Source: Sphingobacterium deserti (GTDB taxonomy: Bacteria; Bacteroidota; Bacteroidia; Sphingobacteriales; Sphingobacteriaceae). Taken from it: a stretch of DNA of 48,003 bases. Position 1 is the stretch's first letter. Every line of letters starts with the position of its first letter. Positions 17,737 to 26,688 of the stretch are shown in pieces. Position numbers and translations under genes: made by a program. The notes beneath the pieces were generated by a model that ran no database searches, was not told the origin of the DNA, and saw only the letters and a list, made by a program, of their open reading frames with translations. Location of the stretch: positions 1 through 48,003 of the forward strand of contig NZ_JJMU01000059.1 in NCBI RefSeq assembly GCF_000757725.1, in the 5' to 3' direction.

Positions 17737-20478
17737 TTAAAACAAAGACGTCTGTCCATCATCATCAGGTTTAGAACCATCTCCTTCATCCAGATTTATA
17801 TCTTCTGGGTTGGTGATTTCAAAGCCAATTTCCGCTTCAACCTTTTCTTCGACAGCTGTTGTAAGGCTTTCATCTGAAGATGTATCACTCATGGCCGCTG
17901 AAGGTTCAACGGTATCGGCAGCATCTGCTGCAGGCTTAACAGACAAGTCTATTTCTGTCGTGAGCAGCTCAACCTTTTTTACAGGGTAGAATGATAATCT
18001 ATTCCCCTGGGCCTTCATGCCCTTTACATCGATAATTTCGTTCAACGCTTGTTCTACTGTTTCGGGTGTCTGTGTTTTACCTTTCAACAAATCAACTTTA
18101 ACAAGTGGCGCAGCGCCATTGGTAATCACGATAAGTTTTGAGCCTGCAGCTTCGTTGATGAAGGATAGACGTTTGCCTATCGGTTGATCATCAAATTTGA
18201 AGCGCTTTACAAAATACGTTCCTGTTTTACCATCTTGATGTATAGCGGTGTATATATGTCCCGAAATGTATTTTTCCATGCGCAATATGTTGGCATCGAA
18301 ATGGTTATTGAGATCGAAGCTCGAGAATTCATAGGATCCGTCTCGGTAGACGAGTAAAATTTTGTCATCGCCATCAAACTCCCCAAGGTAGCGTCCACGC
18401 TCATCAGCATTTAATCGCCCCAGTACATCATCAAACCATATTTTCCGACCCGCCAATGTCGATACACCTGCATTTTTGAAGCTGACTTTCTTCGTAGGGA
18501 ATTTGGAAACAATATTACCTTGCGAAGCACGACCTTTGATCGCAATCTCGGCGAAATCCAGATCGAAGGTAAGTTTACGTAATTTGGAGTGCGGCTTAAG
18601 CTGTACGTTGATAACTTCGGCTTCGCCGTTGGGGTTTGCCGTGAAATACAACAGCCTAGACCCTTTGGCACCTTTGGAGATATCATATTCTTTATCACGC
18701 GTCACGCCGGTAACGGCAAAACGTTTGACGTAGCTCGTTCCTGTTGAACCATCGCTATACACTGCGTTATAAATGGTACGTTCATCGCCTTTCTTGAAAA
18801 CAGCTACATGGATAATTCCTTTGCCGACAAAAACTTTGTCTTGTACTTTCGTCACGGAGTATTTACCGTCGCTACGGAAGACAATGATATCATCAATGTC
18901 GGAACACTCGGAAACAAACTCATCCTTACGCATTCCGGTGCCGATAAATCCTTCTTCGCGATTGACATAGAGCTTGGCATTGGCCAAGGCTACTTGAGAG
19001 GCTTCAACTCTATCAAAAATACGAATCTCGGTTTTGCGTTCGCGGCCTTTGCTGTATTTGCTGCGCAGATGCTCAAACCAGTCGATGCTGTATTCCGTCA
19101 GGTTTCTTAGGTTTTTGCGCACCACTTTGATGTCTTCCTCCAGCGCCTTCATCTGCTCATCAGCCTTGCTCACATCAAAGCGCGTAATGCTGCTCATTGG
19201 TTTATCGATCAAGCGTTTGTAGTCCTCCGGAAGAATCTCGCGGTAAAACTGTGGGAAAAACGGCTCAAATAAACGATTTAATACCGAGACGACCGTCTGG
19301 AAATCACCTGCATTTTCATAGTCAGTATGTTTATACATACCTTCCTGAATAAATATCTTCAACAGCGAGCTAAAGAAGATTTTCTCCTGCAGTTCATGCA
19401 GTTTAATTTCCAGCTCGCGCTTTAGCAACTCCCTGGTGAACTTTGTATTGGCAATCAAGATATCATTCACACTCATGAAGTGTGGCTTGTTATCAATGAT
19501 TACGCAGGTATTTGGCGAGATGGAATTTTCACATGCCGTGAAAGCGTATAGCGCATCTATCGTAACATCAGGAGAGATCCCCGGCGCTAGGTGCACGATA
19601 ATTTCGACATGCTCTGCCGTATTATCTTCAATTTTTTTTATTTTGATTTTACCCTTTTCATTTGCCGTGACAACGCTGTCGATAAGTCCACCGGTGGTGG
19701 TTCCAAACGGGATCTGCGTGATGGCCAAGGTCTTTTTGTCGCGTTCTTCAATGCGCGCACGCACGCGGATTTTTCCACCCCTACGGCCTTCGTTGTAGTT
19801 TGATACATCCGCAAGTCCACCTGTAGGAAAATCTGGAACAAGATTCGGACGTTCGCCTTTCAGCACCTGTATTGATCCGTCGATCAGCTCAATAAAATTA
19901 TGCGGCATAATTTTAGTCGCTAAGCCTACAGCGATCCCCTCAGCGCCTTGTGCAAGCAATAAAGGAAACTTAACCGGTAGCGTAACAGGTTCTTTGTTCC
20001 GACCATCGTAGCTCAGTTGCCACTCCGTTGTGTCGGGATTGAACACAACCTCGTTGGCGAATTTCGATAACCGGCCTTCGATATAACGAGGTGCAGCGGC
20101 GGCATCACCGGTAATAGGGTCTCCCCAGTTACCCTGACAATCGATTAGCAAATCTTTCTGCCCAATCTGAACCATCGCGTCTCCGATAGAAGCATCCCCA
20201 TGCGGGTGATATTTCATGGTGTTTCCGATCACGTTCGCCGCCTTATTATAGCGGCCGTCATCCATCTCCTTAAGGGAATGTAAGATACGCCGTTGCACGG
20301 GTTTGAACCCGTCGTTGATATGCGGTACTGCTCGGTCTAAGATAACATAGGAGGCATAGTCCAAAAACCAGTTCTCGTAGAGTCCGGATAGGGGAATGGT
20401 GGTACTATTTAATTCGTGATCTTGACCTTGTGCATTCGGGTCGTTATTCTCTTCTGAAAAGTTTGTTTCTTCGCTCAT
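17737..20478 (-). CDS. parC: DNA topoisomerase IV subunit A
   Basis: A 913-residue type IIA topoisomerase A subunit that decatenates chromosomes together with ParE. The breakage-reunion domain has GFKPVQRRILHSL, the helix-turn-helix segment YHPHGDASIGDAMV (90-103), and AAAPRYIEGRLS with catalytic R131-Y132. A coiled coil and tower region follow, then a divergent C-terminal beta-pinwheel (about 540-830) and an acidic tail ending DDDGQTSLF. Bacteroidota ParC proteins have this YHPHGDASIGD form; E. coli ParC has serine at the position of A96. parE is not in the window. The N-terminus (MSEETNFSEENNDPN) is a low-complexity extension. Confidence 0.93.
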   Translation of the reverse strand: MSEETNFSEENNDPNAQGQDHELNSTTIPLSGLYENWFLDYASYVILDRAVPHINDGFKPVQRRILHSLKEMDDGRYNKAANVIGNTMKYHPHGDASIGDAMVQIGQKDLLIDCQGNWGDPITGDAAAAPRYIEGRLSKFANEVVFNPDTTEWQLSYDGRNKEPVTLPVKFPLLLAQGAEGIAVGLATKIMPHNFIELIDGSIQVLKGERPNLVPDFPTGGLADVSNYNEGRRGGKIRVRARIEERDKKTLAITQIPFGTTTGGLIDSVVTANEKGKIKIKKIEDNTAEHVEIIVHLAPGISPDVTIDALYAFTACENSISPNTCVIIDNKPHFMSVNDILIANTKFTRELLKRELEIKLHELQEKIFFSSLLKIFIQEGMYKHTDYENAGDFQTVVSVLNRLFEPFFPQFYREILPEDYKRLIDKPMSSITRFDVSKADEQMKALEEDIKVVRKNLRNLTEYSIDWFEHLRSKYSKGRERKTEIRIFDRVEASQVALANAKLYVNREEGFIGTGMRKDEFVSECSDIDDIIVFRSDGKYSVTKVQDKVFVGKGIIHVAVFKKGDERTIYNAVYSDGSTGTSYVKRFAVTGVTRDKEYDISKGAKGSRLLYFTANPNGEAEVINVQLKPHSKLRKLTFDLDFAEIAIKGRASQGNIVSKFPTKKVSFKNAGVSTLAGRKIWFDDVLGRLNADERGRYLGEFDGDDKILLVYRDGSYEFSSFDLNNHFDANILRMEKYISGHIYTAIHQDGKTGTYFVKRFKFDDQPIGKRLSFINEAAGSKLIVITNGAAPLVKVDLLKGKTQTPETVEQALNEIIDVKGMKAQGNRLSFYPVKKVELLTTEIDLSVKPAADAADTVEPSAAMSDTSSDESLTTAVEEKVEAEIGFEITNPEDINLDEGDGSKPDDDGQTSLF

Positions 20479-21065
20479 TTACGACAAAGTAGCTTTTATT
20501 TCGATACTGTTTGTTGGCCTGTTAAAGCAGGTAAAAATAACAAAATTCAAGGATTTAGGGATAAAAAGTAAAAAGTAAAAATTAAAAAGTAAAAATTCAA
20601 AGTAAGAAAGTGAAAATTATCTTCGATGAGCTCGCTGCACTCGGTTCAAAAGTAAAAAGTTAGAAAAAGAGTATTGTGATCCATACTTGGTAAATGTTGT
20701 AGGTACTGATTGACCTTGTAGAGGTCACGTATCTATAGCGAGTCATTTAGGATTGGATTCGACCCCATAGTGGGTCGCATATTTACTAGTAGATCATTTG
20801 AAGTACTAAAACCCAAACACTAATATCTCGATACGCACTACGCAATACGCACTACCCACTACTCAATACCAAAGATTGCCGCGCCATCGTTCCTCCGGCT
20901 CGCATTTCAAAATAAAAAGTAAAAATTAAAAATTAACAAAAGTTGTACCCAATACCAATTCCACATACTAAGTACTAAAACCCAAACACTAATATCTCAC
21001 TACGCACTACCCACTACTCAATACCAAAGATTGCCGCGGCGAGCGGCGGAAGGGGTTAAGATAAA
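20479..21065. repeat. Gene-free region with direct copies of a compound word repeat
   Basis: AAAAAGTAAAAATT-type words fill 20560-20660 and 20910-20940. A longer unit occurs at 20802-20884 (A) and 20971-21038 (B): AGTACTAAAACCCAAACACTAATATCTC, cited in part, then CACTACGCAC words, then CTCAATACCAAAGATTGCCGCG. A third relative (C) lies at 21168-21238. Before B and C the same order TTGTACCCA-GTACC-CTACATACTA is seen. No coding frame looks real in this region. Confidence 0.75.
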
Positions 21066-21110
21066 AAAGGTAGTGTTGCAGGACCACCACAGTCCTTAAA
21101 CACTACCTTT
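21066..21110. terminator. Hairpin downstream of the glycan utilisation operon
   Basis: AAAGGTAGTGTT (21066-21077) pairs perfectly with AACACTACCTTT (21099-21110), and an inner AGGAC/GTCCT pair extends the structure. Read on the minus strand it is followed by TTTTTTAT. It lies about 130 bp beyond the bglX stop and probably ends the operon transcript. Confidence 0.65.
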
Positions 21111-21167
21111 ATCTATGTACAAAGTAGAAAAGTAAAAATTTGTACCCAGTACCTTTTCTACATACTA

Positions 21168-21238
21168 AGTACTAAAATCTAAATACTAATATCTCACTAC
21201 GCACTACGCACTACGCATTACTCACTACGCCCAACTCA
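21168..21238. repeat. Third copy of the compound word repeat
   Basis: Starts AGTACTAAAATCT and continues into CACTACGCACTACGCAC-type words, ending at the bglX stop codon. It is a diverged relative of the copies at 20802 and 20971. Confidence 0.7.
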
Positions 21239-23524
21239 CTACTCCAATGTAAACTGCGTCTCTTTGACGTCGCTAGAGTTTGTTCCGATATAAAGTTTGA
21301 AGTCACCCGGTTCCGCGACGAATTTCAACTCGTTGTTGTAGAATTTCAGGTCTTCCGCGGATATCTCGAAGCTAACATCGCGTGACTCGCCTTTTTTAAG
21401 GAAGATCTTTTGGAATCCCTTCAGTTCTTTTACAGGGCGCGTGATCGACGCATAGATGTCGCGCAGATAAAGCTGAACAACTTCTTCGCCGTCAAAATTT
21501 CCTGTATTCTTTACATTTACGGTGGCAATAATTTTGTCATTGGCCTGCAAGCTTGTTTTGCTGAGCTTAATATCGCTGTAACTAAAGCTGCTATAGCTTA
21601 AGCCGTAACCGAAAGGATAAAGCGGCTCATTATCTACATCAATATAATTGGAACGGAATTTTTGGAACCAAGCATCTTTCGCAAGCGGTCTGCCTGTTGT
21701 CTTTGCTGCATAATAAAGCGGAATCTGTCCGACATTTTTCGGGAAGGTAGCCGGTAATTTTCCGGATGGATTTACATCCCCGAATAACACATCAGCTACC
21801 GCTTTCCCAGTTTCTGTACCGCCGAACCAAACGTTTAATATAGCGGGAACATGCTCCTGCTCCCAAGATAATGTCAATGGCCGTCCTGCAAATACCACAA
21901 GCACTACAGGTTTCCCAGTTTTCAAGAGCGCTTCCAATAATCTCTTTTGTGTCGCCGGGATGTCTAGATCCGTCCGGCTGGAACTTTCGCCGCTCATTTC
22001 AGATGATTCGCCTAATGCGGCAACAATAACATCAGCCCCTGAAGCCACCTGTACAGCCTCAGCAATAATATCAGCTTCGGGACGCTCATCACGTGGAATC
22101 GTGCGCCCAAACATGGTCGCCCGTTCTTGATAAGCAGCGTCCGTAAGTAGATTGGAACCCATGTGGTGCACAATTTTAACCGAGTTGCCCAATGCGGCTT
22201 GCATGCCTTCCAACAGACTCGGCGTGTTTTCCAGGTCAGCACTCACACTCCATGTTCCCGGCATATTCGCTCCCGTATTCGCTAACGGACCGATCAAAGC
22301 AACCGTACCTTTCTTTTGTAAAGGGAGCGTTTGCTTATCATTCTTCAATAAGACAAATGACTTGGCTGCGATCTCGCGAGATTTTGCTAAGTGGGCAGGC
22401 GTCAAAATATTGTTCTTCGCGCGCTTATCATCACAGTATCGAAATGGATCTTCGAAGAGACCTAGCTTGTATTTCGCTTCAAGTACCAGACGACAGGCTT
22501 GATCAATTTCCGCTTGGGTCACCTTTCCTTCATCCAAAGATTTCTTCAGCGTCGTGAGGAATCCCTCGCCAACCATATCCATATGTATTCCCGCTTTCAA
22601 AGAAAGTGCAGACACCGTCTGCAAATCTCCTAATCCATGGTCTACCAGCTCATTAATCCCCGTATAATCGGTAACGACCATGCCGTTAAATCCCCACTGA
22701 TTGCGCAGTACGTCCGTCATTAACCATTTGTTGGCTGTTGCAGGCACACCGTTGATATCGTTAAATGATGCCATCACCGTACCGGCGCCAGCATCTATAG
22801 CGGCTTTATATGGCGGCAGGTATTCGTTGTACATGCGGTGCAGACTCATATCCGTTGTATTGTAATCTCTTCCAGCTTCCGCCGCTCCGTATAGCGCAAA
22901 ATGCTTCACACAAGCCATCAAAGTGTTATTCGCTTGGAGGTCCGAGCCCTGATAGCCTTTCACCATTTCTGCGGCGATGCGTGAAGATAGGTAGGTGTCT
23001 TCGCCACTTCCTTCCGATATGCGACCCCAGCGCGGGTCACGCGAAATGTCCACCATAGGCGAGAATGTCCAGTTCAAGCCATCTGCTGTAGCTTCCACGG
23101 CGGCAATGCGGGCCGACTCGCGGATAAGGTTCATATCCCAGGTCGCTGCTAGTCCCAAAGGGATTGGGAATAATGTTTTATAGCCGTGAATAACATCCAT
23201 CCCGAAGATTATCGGGATACCTAAGCGAGATTGCTTGACGGCAAGTGTCTGTGCTGCCCGGATTTTGGAGGGGCTGGACATACTGAAAATCCCTCCAATC
23301 TGGCCTGATTTAATTTTACTTTCTACACCAGTCGATACGACAGATCCTGTTACGGCCTCGCCACCAGTCACTAGGTTAAGCTGACCTATCTTTTCTTCAA
23401 CCGTCATTTTGCCCATCAGTTCGGAAACAAATGTATCCATCTTTGGATTTTTCTGGGCTTGAACACTCAGGCTGCAAGTCGTGGCAACACCGAGTATCCA
23501 TATTGCTATTTTTCTCATATTCAT
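21239..23524 (-). CDS. bglX: Beta-glucosidase, GH3 family (BglX-like)
   Basis: A 761-residue secreted GH3 enzyme, signal peptide 1-23 (ending VQAQ). The TIM-barrel domain has GIPIIFGMDVIHGY, SRDPRWGRISEGSGEDTYLS, VKHFALYGAAEAGRDYN, and the nucleophile D286 in GMVVTDYTGI. The alpha/beta sandwich contributes GESSEMSGESSSR, and a C-terminal fibronectin III-like domain spans about 655-760. It releases terminal glucose from beta-glucosides or short beta-glucans, probably in the periplasm. It is last in the operon with two GH144-like genes; GH3 enzymes with this partnership are known to act on sophoro-oligosaccharides, so beta-1,2-linked glucose is the likely target. Confidence 0.93.
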   Translation of the reverse strand: MNMRKIAIWILGVATTCSLSVQAQKNPKMDTFVSELMGKMTVEEKIGQLNLVTGGEAVTGSVVSTGVESKIKSGQIGGIFSMSSPSKIRAAQTLAVKQSRLGIPIIFGMDVIHGYKTLFPIPLGLAATWDMNLIRESARIAAVEATADGLNWTFSPMVDISRDPRWGRISEGSGEDTYLSSRIAAEMVKGYQGSDLQANNTLMACVKHFALYGAAEAGRDYNTTDMSLHRMYNEYLPPYKAAIDAGAGTVMASFNDINGVPATANKWLMTDVLRNQWGFNGMVVTDYTGINELVDHGLGDLQTVSALSLKAGIHMDMVGEGFLTTLKKSLDEGKVTQAEIDQACRLVLEAKYKLGLFEDPFRYCDDKRAKNNILTPAHLAKSREIAAKSFVLLKNDKQTLPLQKKGTVALIGPLANTGANMPGTWSVSADLENTPSLLEGMQAALGNSVKIVHHMGSNLLTDAAYQERATMFGRTIPRDERPEADIIAEAVQVASGADVIVAALGESSEMSGESSSRTDLDIPATQKRLLEALLKTGKPVVLVVFAGRPLTLSWEQEHVPAILNVWFGGTETGKAVADVLFGDVNPSGKLPATFPKNVGQIPLYYAAKTTGRPLAKDAWFQKFRSNYIDVDNEPLYPFGYGLSYSSFSYSDIKLSKTSLQANDKIIATVNVKNTGNFDGEEVVQLYLRDIYASITRPVKELKGFQKIFLKKGESRDVSFEISAEDLKFYNNELKFVAEPGDFKLYIGTNSSDVKETQFTLE

Positions 23525-23560
23525 CTGTTGTTTGTGTAGGTGATTTTCTCTTATTGCGTG

Positions 23561-25306
23561 CTATTCCGCTTTAACCACAGGATATCGTGTTGAGGTTCCG
23601 TTCTCGTTAATGGCCTCTATGCTGAAATAGTAGGGCTTTTGGCTATCCATTGCTTTGTAATAATATTCATTGGCGTCATGCACCATAATGCAGTTGTACA
23701 ATTTGTCCGGCGCTAATCCAGTATAAATATTGTAGGCGTAGGCGTTATCCACAGGGTTCCATTTTATCCAGGCGCTGCGTTTATCTTTTTCCGTGCGCAG
23801 CACAATAAATTGCTTGATGGGGTCGGGGAGGGGACCATCGCCTCTTCCGAACACGCGTAGCCCACCAATCGCAAATTTACCCGAAGGCATGTGTATATTT
23901 TCCAGTTTGATGTAGCGCGCCCGAATTGCTTTATCTAGCTCGACATAGGCGTGCGGAACATCGGTTTTGTTGTCGCTTTTGTCTACAATAAGGCGCCACT
24001 TACGGCCATCATCGGAAGCATAGAGCTTATACTGATGATAAATATCTGGCATTTTGCCCAGGAAGCTGCTATCGACATCCTGATCTGCATAGTTTATTTG
24101 AACAGCGTGAATGGTAGATTTTTCACCAAGATCCGTCGTTATCCATTCGCCAGCGTTTCCTGATTTAGCGCTCCAATAAGTTTTCATGCTTTCGTCAACA
24201 GCATAATTGGCGGAATAAGCACCTAAGGTCGAAGACACCGTTACCGGCTTCTTATAGTTGAGAAGCATCCAACCGGTGAAAGTACCTGCTTTATCCGTAT
24301 CCGGCAAATAATGTGGGTAGTCGCCGAAGGCTGTATTGCTATACATTTGATCGTCTTTGTCAAAGTAGGTTGGCCATATGCCCAATCGGCGTTCAAAATT
24401 ATTCTTAACACCCAGCACGATGGTGGACACATGCCAGTATTGCCCGTGTTTGTCAAGAAATGTGGAGCCGTGGCCCGCGCCGCGGGCAAAACCGCCGGGT
24501 TTATAACTCAGCGGATCAGACTGCTTGACGAAGGGCCCCAAGGGCGAGTCGCCTACCGCCACGCCGTCAGCATAGCCGCTAAATTCGGTGCCTGGCCCGG
24601 CAAATTGGAAGTAGTATTTGTTATTGTGCTTCGTCATATGGGCTCCCTCCAAAAAAGGATCTAGAAAAGTATTGTCCATGTATTCTCCGAAGCGCTGCCA
24701 GCCATATCGCCAGTCTTCCAAATAAAGAAGCTCTTTGCGCGTGCCTTTGGGTTGCATCGTTTTTCGATCCAATTCGATACCGTATAGCGGATATTGGTTA
24801 CTGCTTCCGTTATACATGTAAAACCTGCCGTCCGTGTCGGTAAAGAAGTCTGGATCCCAGCCCCCTATTTCAAAACTATCTACGAGCGGTTGCCATTCGT
24901 TGGCCTTCGGGTTGGTACTCATCCAAATACTGAATTTGTCGGTGTAGGTGCTGCCGAATACCAGCATGGTGTCGCCTACGACACCGACAGCCGGAGCACA
25001 AAGCTCGTCATACACGTCGCCATTCCAGGGGCGTAAAAATTTTTTGGATTGAAATTGCCAATTCACCATGTCTTCGCTCCACCAGTAGCCCCACTGATTG
25101 GTGCTGAAGAGGTAATAATCATCTTTGTAGTTCACGATGACAGGATCTGCCGTCGCGCGGTGGCGGCCCCATTCCGAAAAATTGGGGATGGGCGTATAGC
25201 CGTAGTCAATATTAATAGGGTTGCAATACGTCTGATGGCGCGTTTGCCCCTGCGCAGCGCACAGGAGCAACATTGCCATACCGAAACAAACGAGTAGTTG
25301 TTTCAT
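23561..25306 (-). CDS. GH43-like glycoside hydrolase with discoidin (F5/8 type C) domain
   Basis: A 581-residue secreted protein, signal peptide 1-21. The N-terminal five-bladed beta-propeller is GH43-like, with the three expected acids D54 (ATADPVIV), D151 (GGWDPDFFTD) and E220 (LEGAHMTK). Residues about 345-490 form an F5/8 type C carbohydrate-binding domain (YAVDESMKTYWSAKSGNAGEW, cited as 367-387, and ARYIKLENI), followed by a fibronectin III-like C-terminus. GH43 enzymes mainly cut arabino-, xylo- or galacto-linkages; the exact activity cannot be read here. It starts 3 bp after the upstream GH144-like gene, so it is part of the same transcript. It may remove side groups or act on an associated glycan. 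Confidence 0.85.
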   Translation of the reverse strand: MKQLLVCFGMAMLLLCAAQGQTRHQTYCNPINIDYGYTPIPNFSEWGRHRATADPVIVNYKDDYYLFSTNQWGYWWSEDMVNWQFQSKKFLRPWNGDVYDELCAPAVGVVGDTMLVFGSTYTDKFSIWMSTNPKANEWQPLVDSFEIGGWDPDFFTDTDGRFYMYNGSSNQYPLYGIELDRKTMQPKGTRKELLYLEDWRYGWQRFGEYMDNTFLDPFLEGAHMTKHNNKYYFQFAGPGTEFSGYADGVAVGDSPLGPFVKQSDPLSYKPGGFARGAGHGSTFLDKHGQYWHVSTIVLGVKNNFERRLGIWPTYFDKDDQMYSNTAFGDYPHYLPDTDKAGTFTGWMLLNYKKPVTVSSTLGAYSANYAVDESMKTYWSAKSGNAGEWITTDLGEKSTIHAVQINYADQDVDSSFLGKMPDIYHQYKLYASDDGRKWRLIVDKSDNKTDVPHAYVELDKAIRARYIKLENIHMPSGKFAIGGLRVFGRGDGPLPDPIKQFIVLRTEKDKRSAWIKWNPVDNAYAYNIYTGLAPDKLYNCIMVHDANEYYYKAMDSQKPYYFSIEAINENGTSTRYPVVKAE

Positions 25307-25309
25307 TGT

Positions 25310-26686
25310 TTAGTTGTTTAGCTCTGGACTTTTAAATCCCAATTTCTTTAACCCGGCCTGTACATCAGGCGCTTGCATAAACAAGTTCCAAATAAAGCCA
25401 TCTTTATAGTTTTGTATCATCACAACGATAGGCCCTTGATCAATAGCTAGGTAGCGCTGCGGGTACCAGTTTTCTGTCTCGCTATAAGCATCATAAAAGC
25501 CATATTTTCCCCATACCTTATCGCCAATACTATCTTTCAAGTAATGCATAAAGCTGAGGCTCTCCTTCGGGCTGTAGGGCATCGAAGACAACGCTGCTGT
25601 AGGCGAGATGACACCGGTAGGGTCATTGTCTGGATGGTGTGCATTGTATCCATTAGTAGAGTAACTGGCCGTCCAGCCCCAGCCTTTATCAGCACCGTAT
25701 CCTTTAAATTTATTTGGATTTTCGTTTGCGTAAGCAATGTTGATTTTGGTGTGATTGGTAACCACATCTTCGTAATTGGCATACTGATCTACCAAGCCTC
25801 TCGGGTTTAATCCCAAAAATGAATAGTGCGCCCAAAACAGCGGACCTACTTCACCCTCTTTCGCATTGTGTTTTACGACAGTTGGTATGCCGTATTTTTT
25901 TACATCGGAACGGATAGCGCCATCGCGCGCCCAGCCCTTGTGGTATGTGGATGCAGGAATGGCGTGGGTAGGCGAGGAGGCCGCCATAATATAGGCGATC
26001 ATGCACTCGTCAAAACCCTGGATGGCGTGGTTCATGCCCCAGCCATGCTTCGGACTCCAGTGCCAGTAGAGTAGGTCTTTGCCATTTCTGTAGAAATCCC
26101 AGTTGATGCCTTTCCAAAGTTCGTCGGCCTGGGCGGCCACTTTTTTCTCTTCAGCAGAGCCATCCTTATAAAACTCGCGGATACAGATCAAGGCTTCCGC
26201 CATGAAAGCCGTTTCCACTATATCACCACCATCGTCGTTCGTGCTAAATGCTTTCGCCTTGCCGGTATCGCCAAAATACCAGTGTGACCAAGCTCCCTGA
26301 AAGCGCTCTATCTTGTCCAGGAAGCTTAACGATTTTTGGAAGTGCGCCAGTCCTTCTTCCCGGCTGATGAACTCATTATGTATACCCACCAAGATAGCCA
26401 TGAGCCCGAAGCCGCTACCACCTATGGTTACTACATTTTGATCATTTTTCGGGTATTCACCATCAATATGAATGCGTTCACGCGCCAGTCCCGAGTTTGG
26501 CTCGGCACCGTCCCAAAAATATTGAAAGGTTTGCTGTTGCACGGTAGTGAGGAGGCTGTCAGAGGCTACATTTCCAACCTGCTGCGTTGTATCTTGGGTT
26601 TGCCCATTATTGTTGCCGCTATGTTGTGAACAGCTTATAAAAGATAGGCCGATAACGGCCGATAAAGTCAAGGATGTCAATTTCAT
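25310..26686 (-). CDS. GH144-like lipoprotein (glycoamylase-fold, probable endo-beta-1,2-glucanase), copy B
   Basis: A 458-residue lipoprotein, lipobox SFISC at residue 19, then a linker and an alpha/alpha-barrel of the PF10091 'glycoamylase' family. Motifs include QTFQYFWDGAEPNSGLARER, GGSGFGLMAILVGI, GGDIVETAFMAEALI, LYWHWSPKHGWGMN, and ISPTAALSSMPY. GH144 beta-1,2-glucanases, such as the Chitinophaga enzyme, belong to this family. It starts 2 bp after the stop of copy A, to which it is clearly paralogous over the whole catalytic part. Lipid anchoring suggests action at the cell surface or outer-membrane inner face. Substrate is inferred from family and the GH3 neighbour. Confidence 0.85.
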   Translation of the reverse strand: MKLTSLTLSAVIGLSFISCSQHSGNNNGQTQDTTQQVGNVASDSLLTTVQQQTFQYFWDGAEPNSGLARERIHIDGEYPKNDQNVVTIGGSGFGLMAILVGIHNEFISREEGLAHFQKSLSFLDKIERFQGAWSHWYFGDTGKAKAFSTNDDGGDIVETAFMAEALICIREFYKDGSAEEKKVAAQADELWKGINWDFYRNGKDLLYWHWSPKHGWGMNHAIQGFDECMIAYIMAASSPTHAIPASTYHKGWARDGAIRSDVKKYGIPTVVKHNAKEGEVGPLFWAHYSFLGLNPRGLVDQYANYEDVVTNHTKINIAYANENPNKFKGYGADKGWGWTASYSTNGYNAHHPDNDPTGVISPTAALSSMPYSPKESLSFMHYLKDSIGDKVWGKYGFYDAYSETENWYPQRYLAIDQGPIVVMIQNYKDGFIWNLFMQAPDVQAGLKKLGFKSPELNN

Positions 26687-26688
26687 TA

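Noticed and set aside
19436..19798. 120-residue plus-strand frame opposite parC
   Set aside because: Antisense shadow; hydrophobic appearance arises from the complementary codons.
18936..20212. Quinolone-resistance change in ParC (A96 where E. coli has Ser)
   Set aside because: The YHPHGDASIGD form is the normal sequence in Bacteroidota ParC, so it is not evidence of selected resistance.
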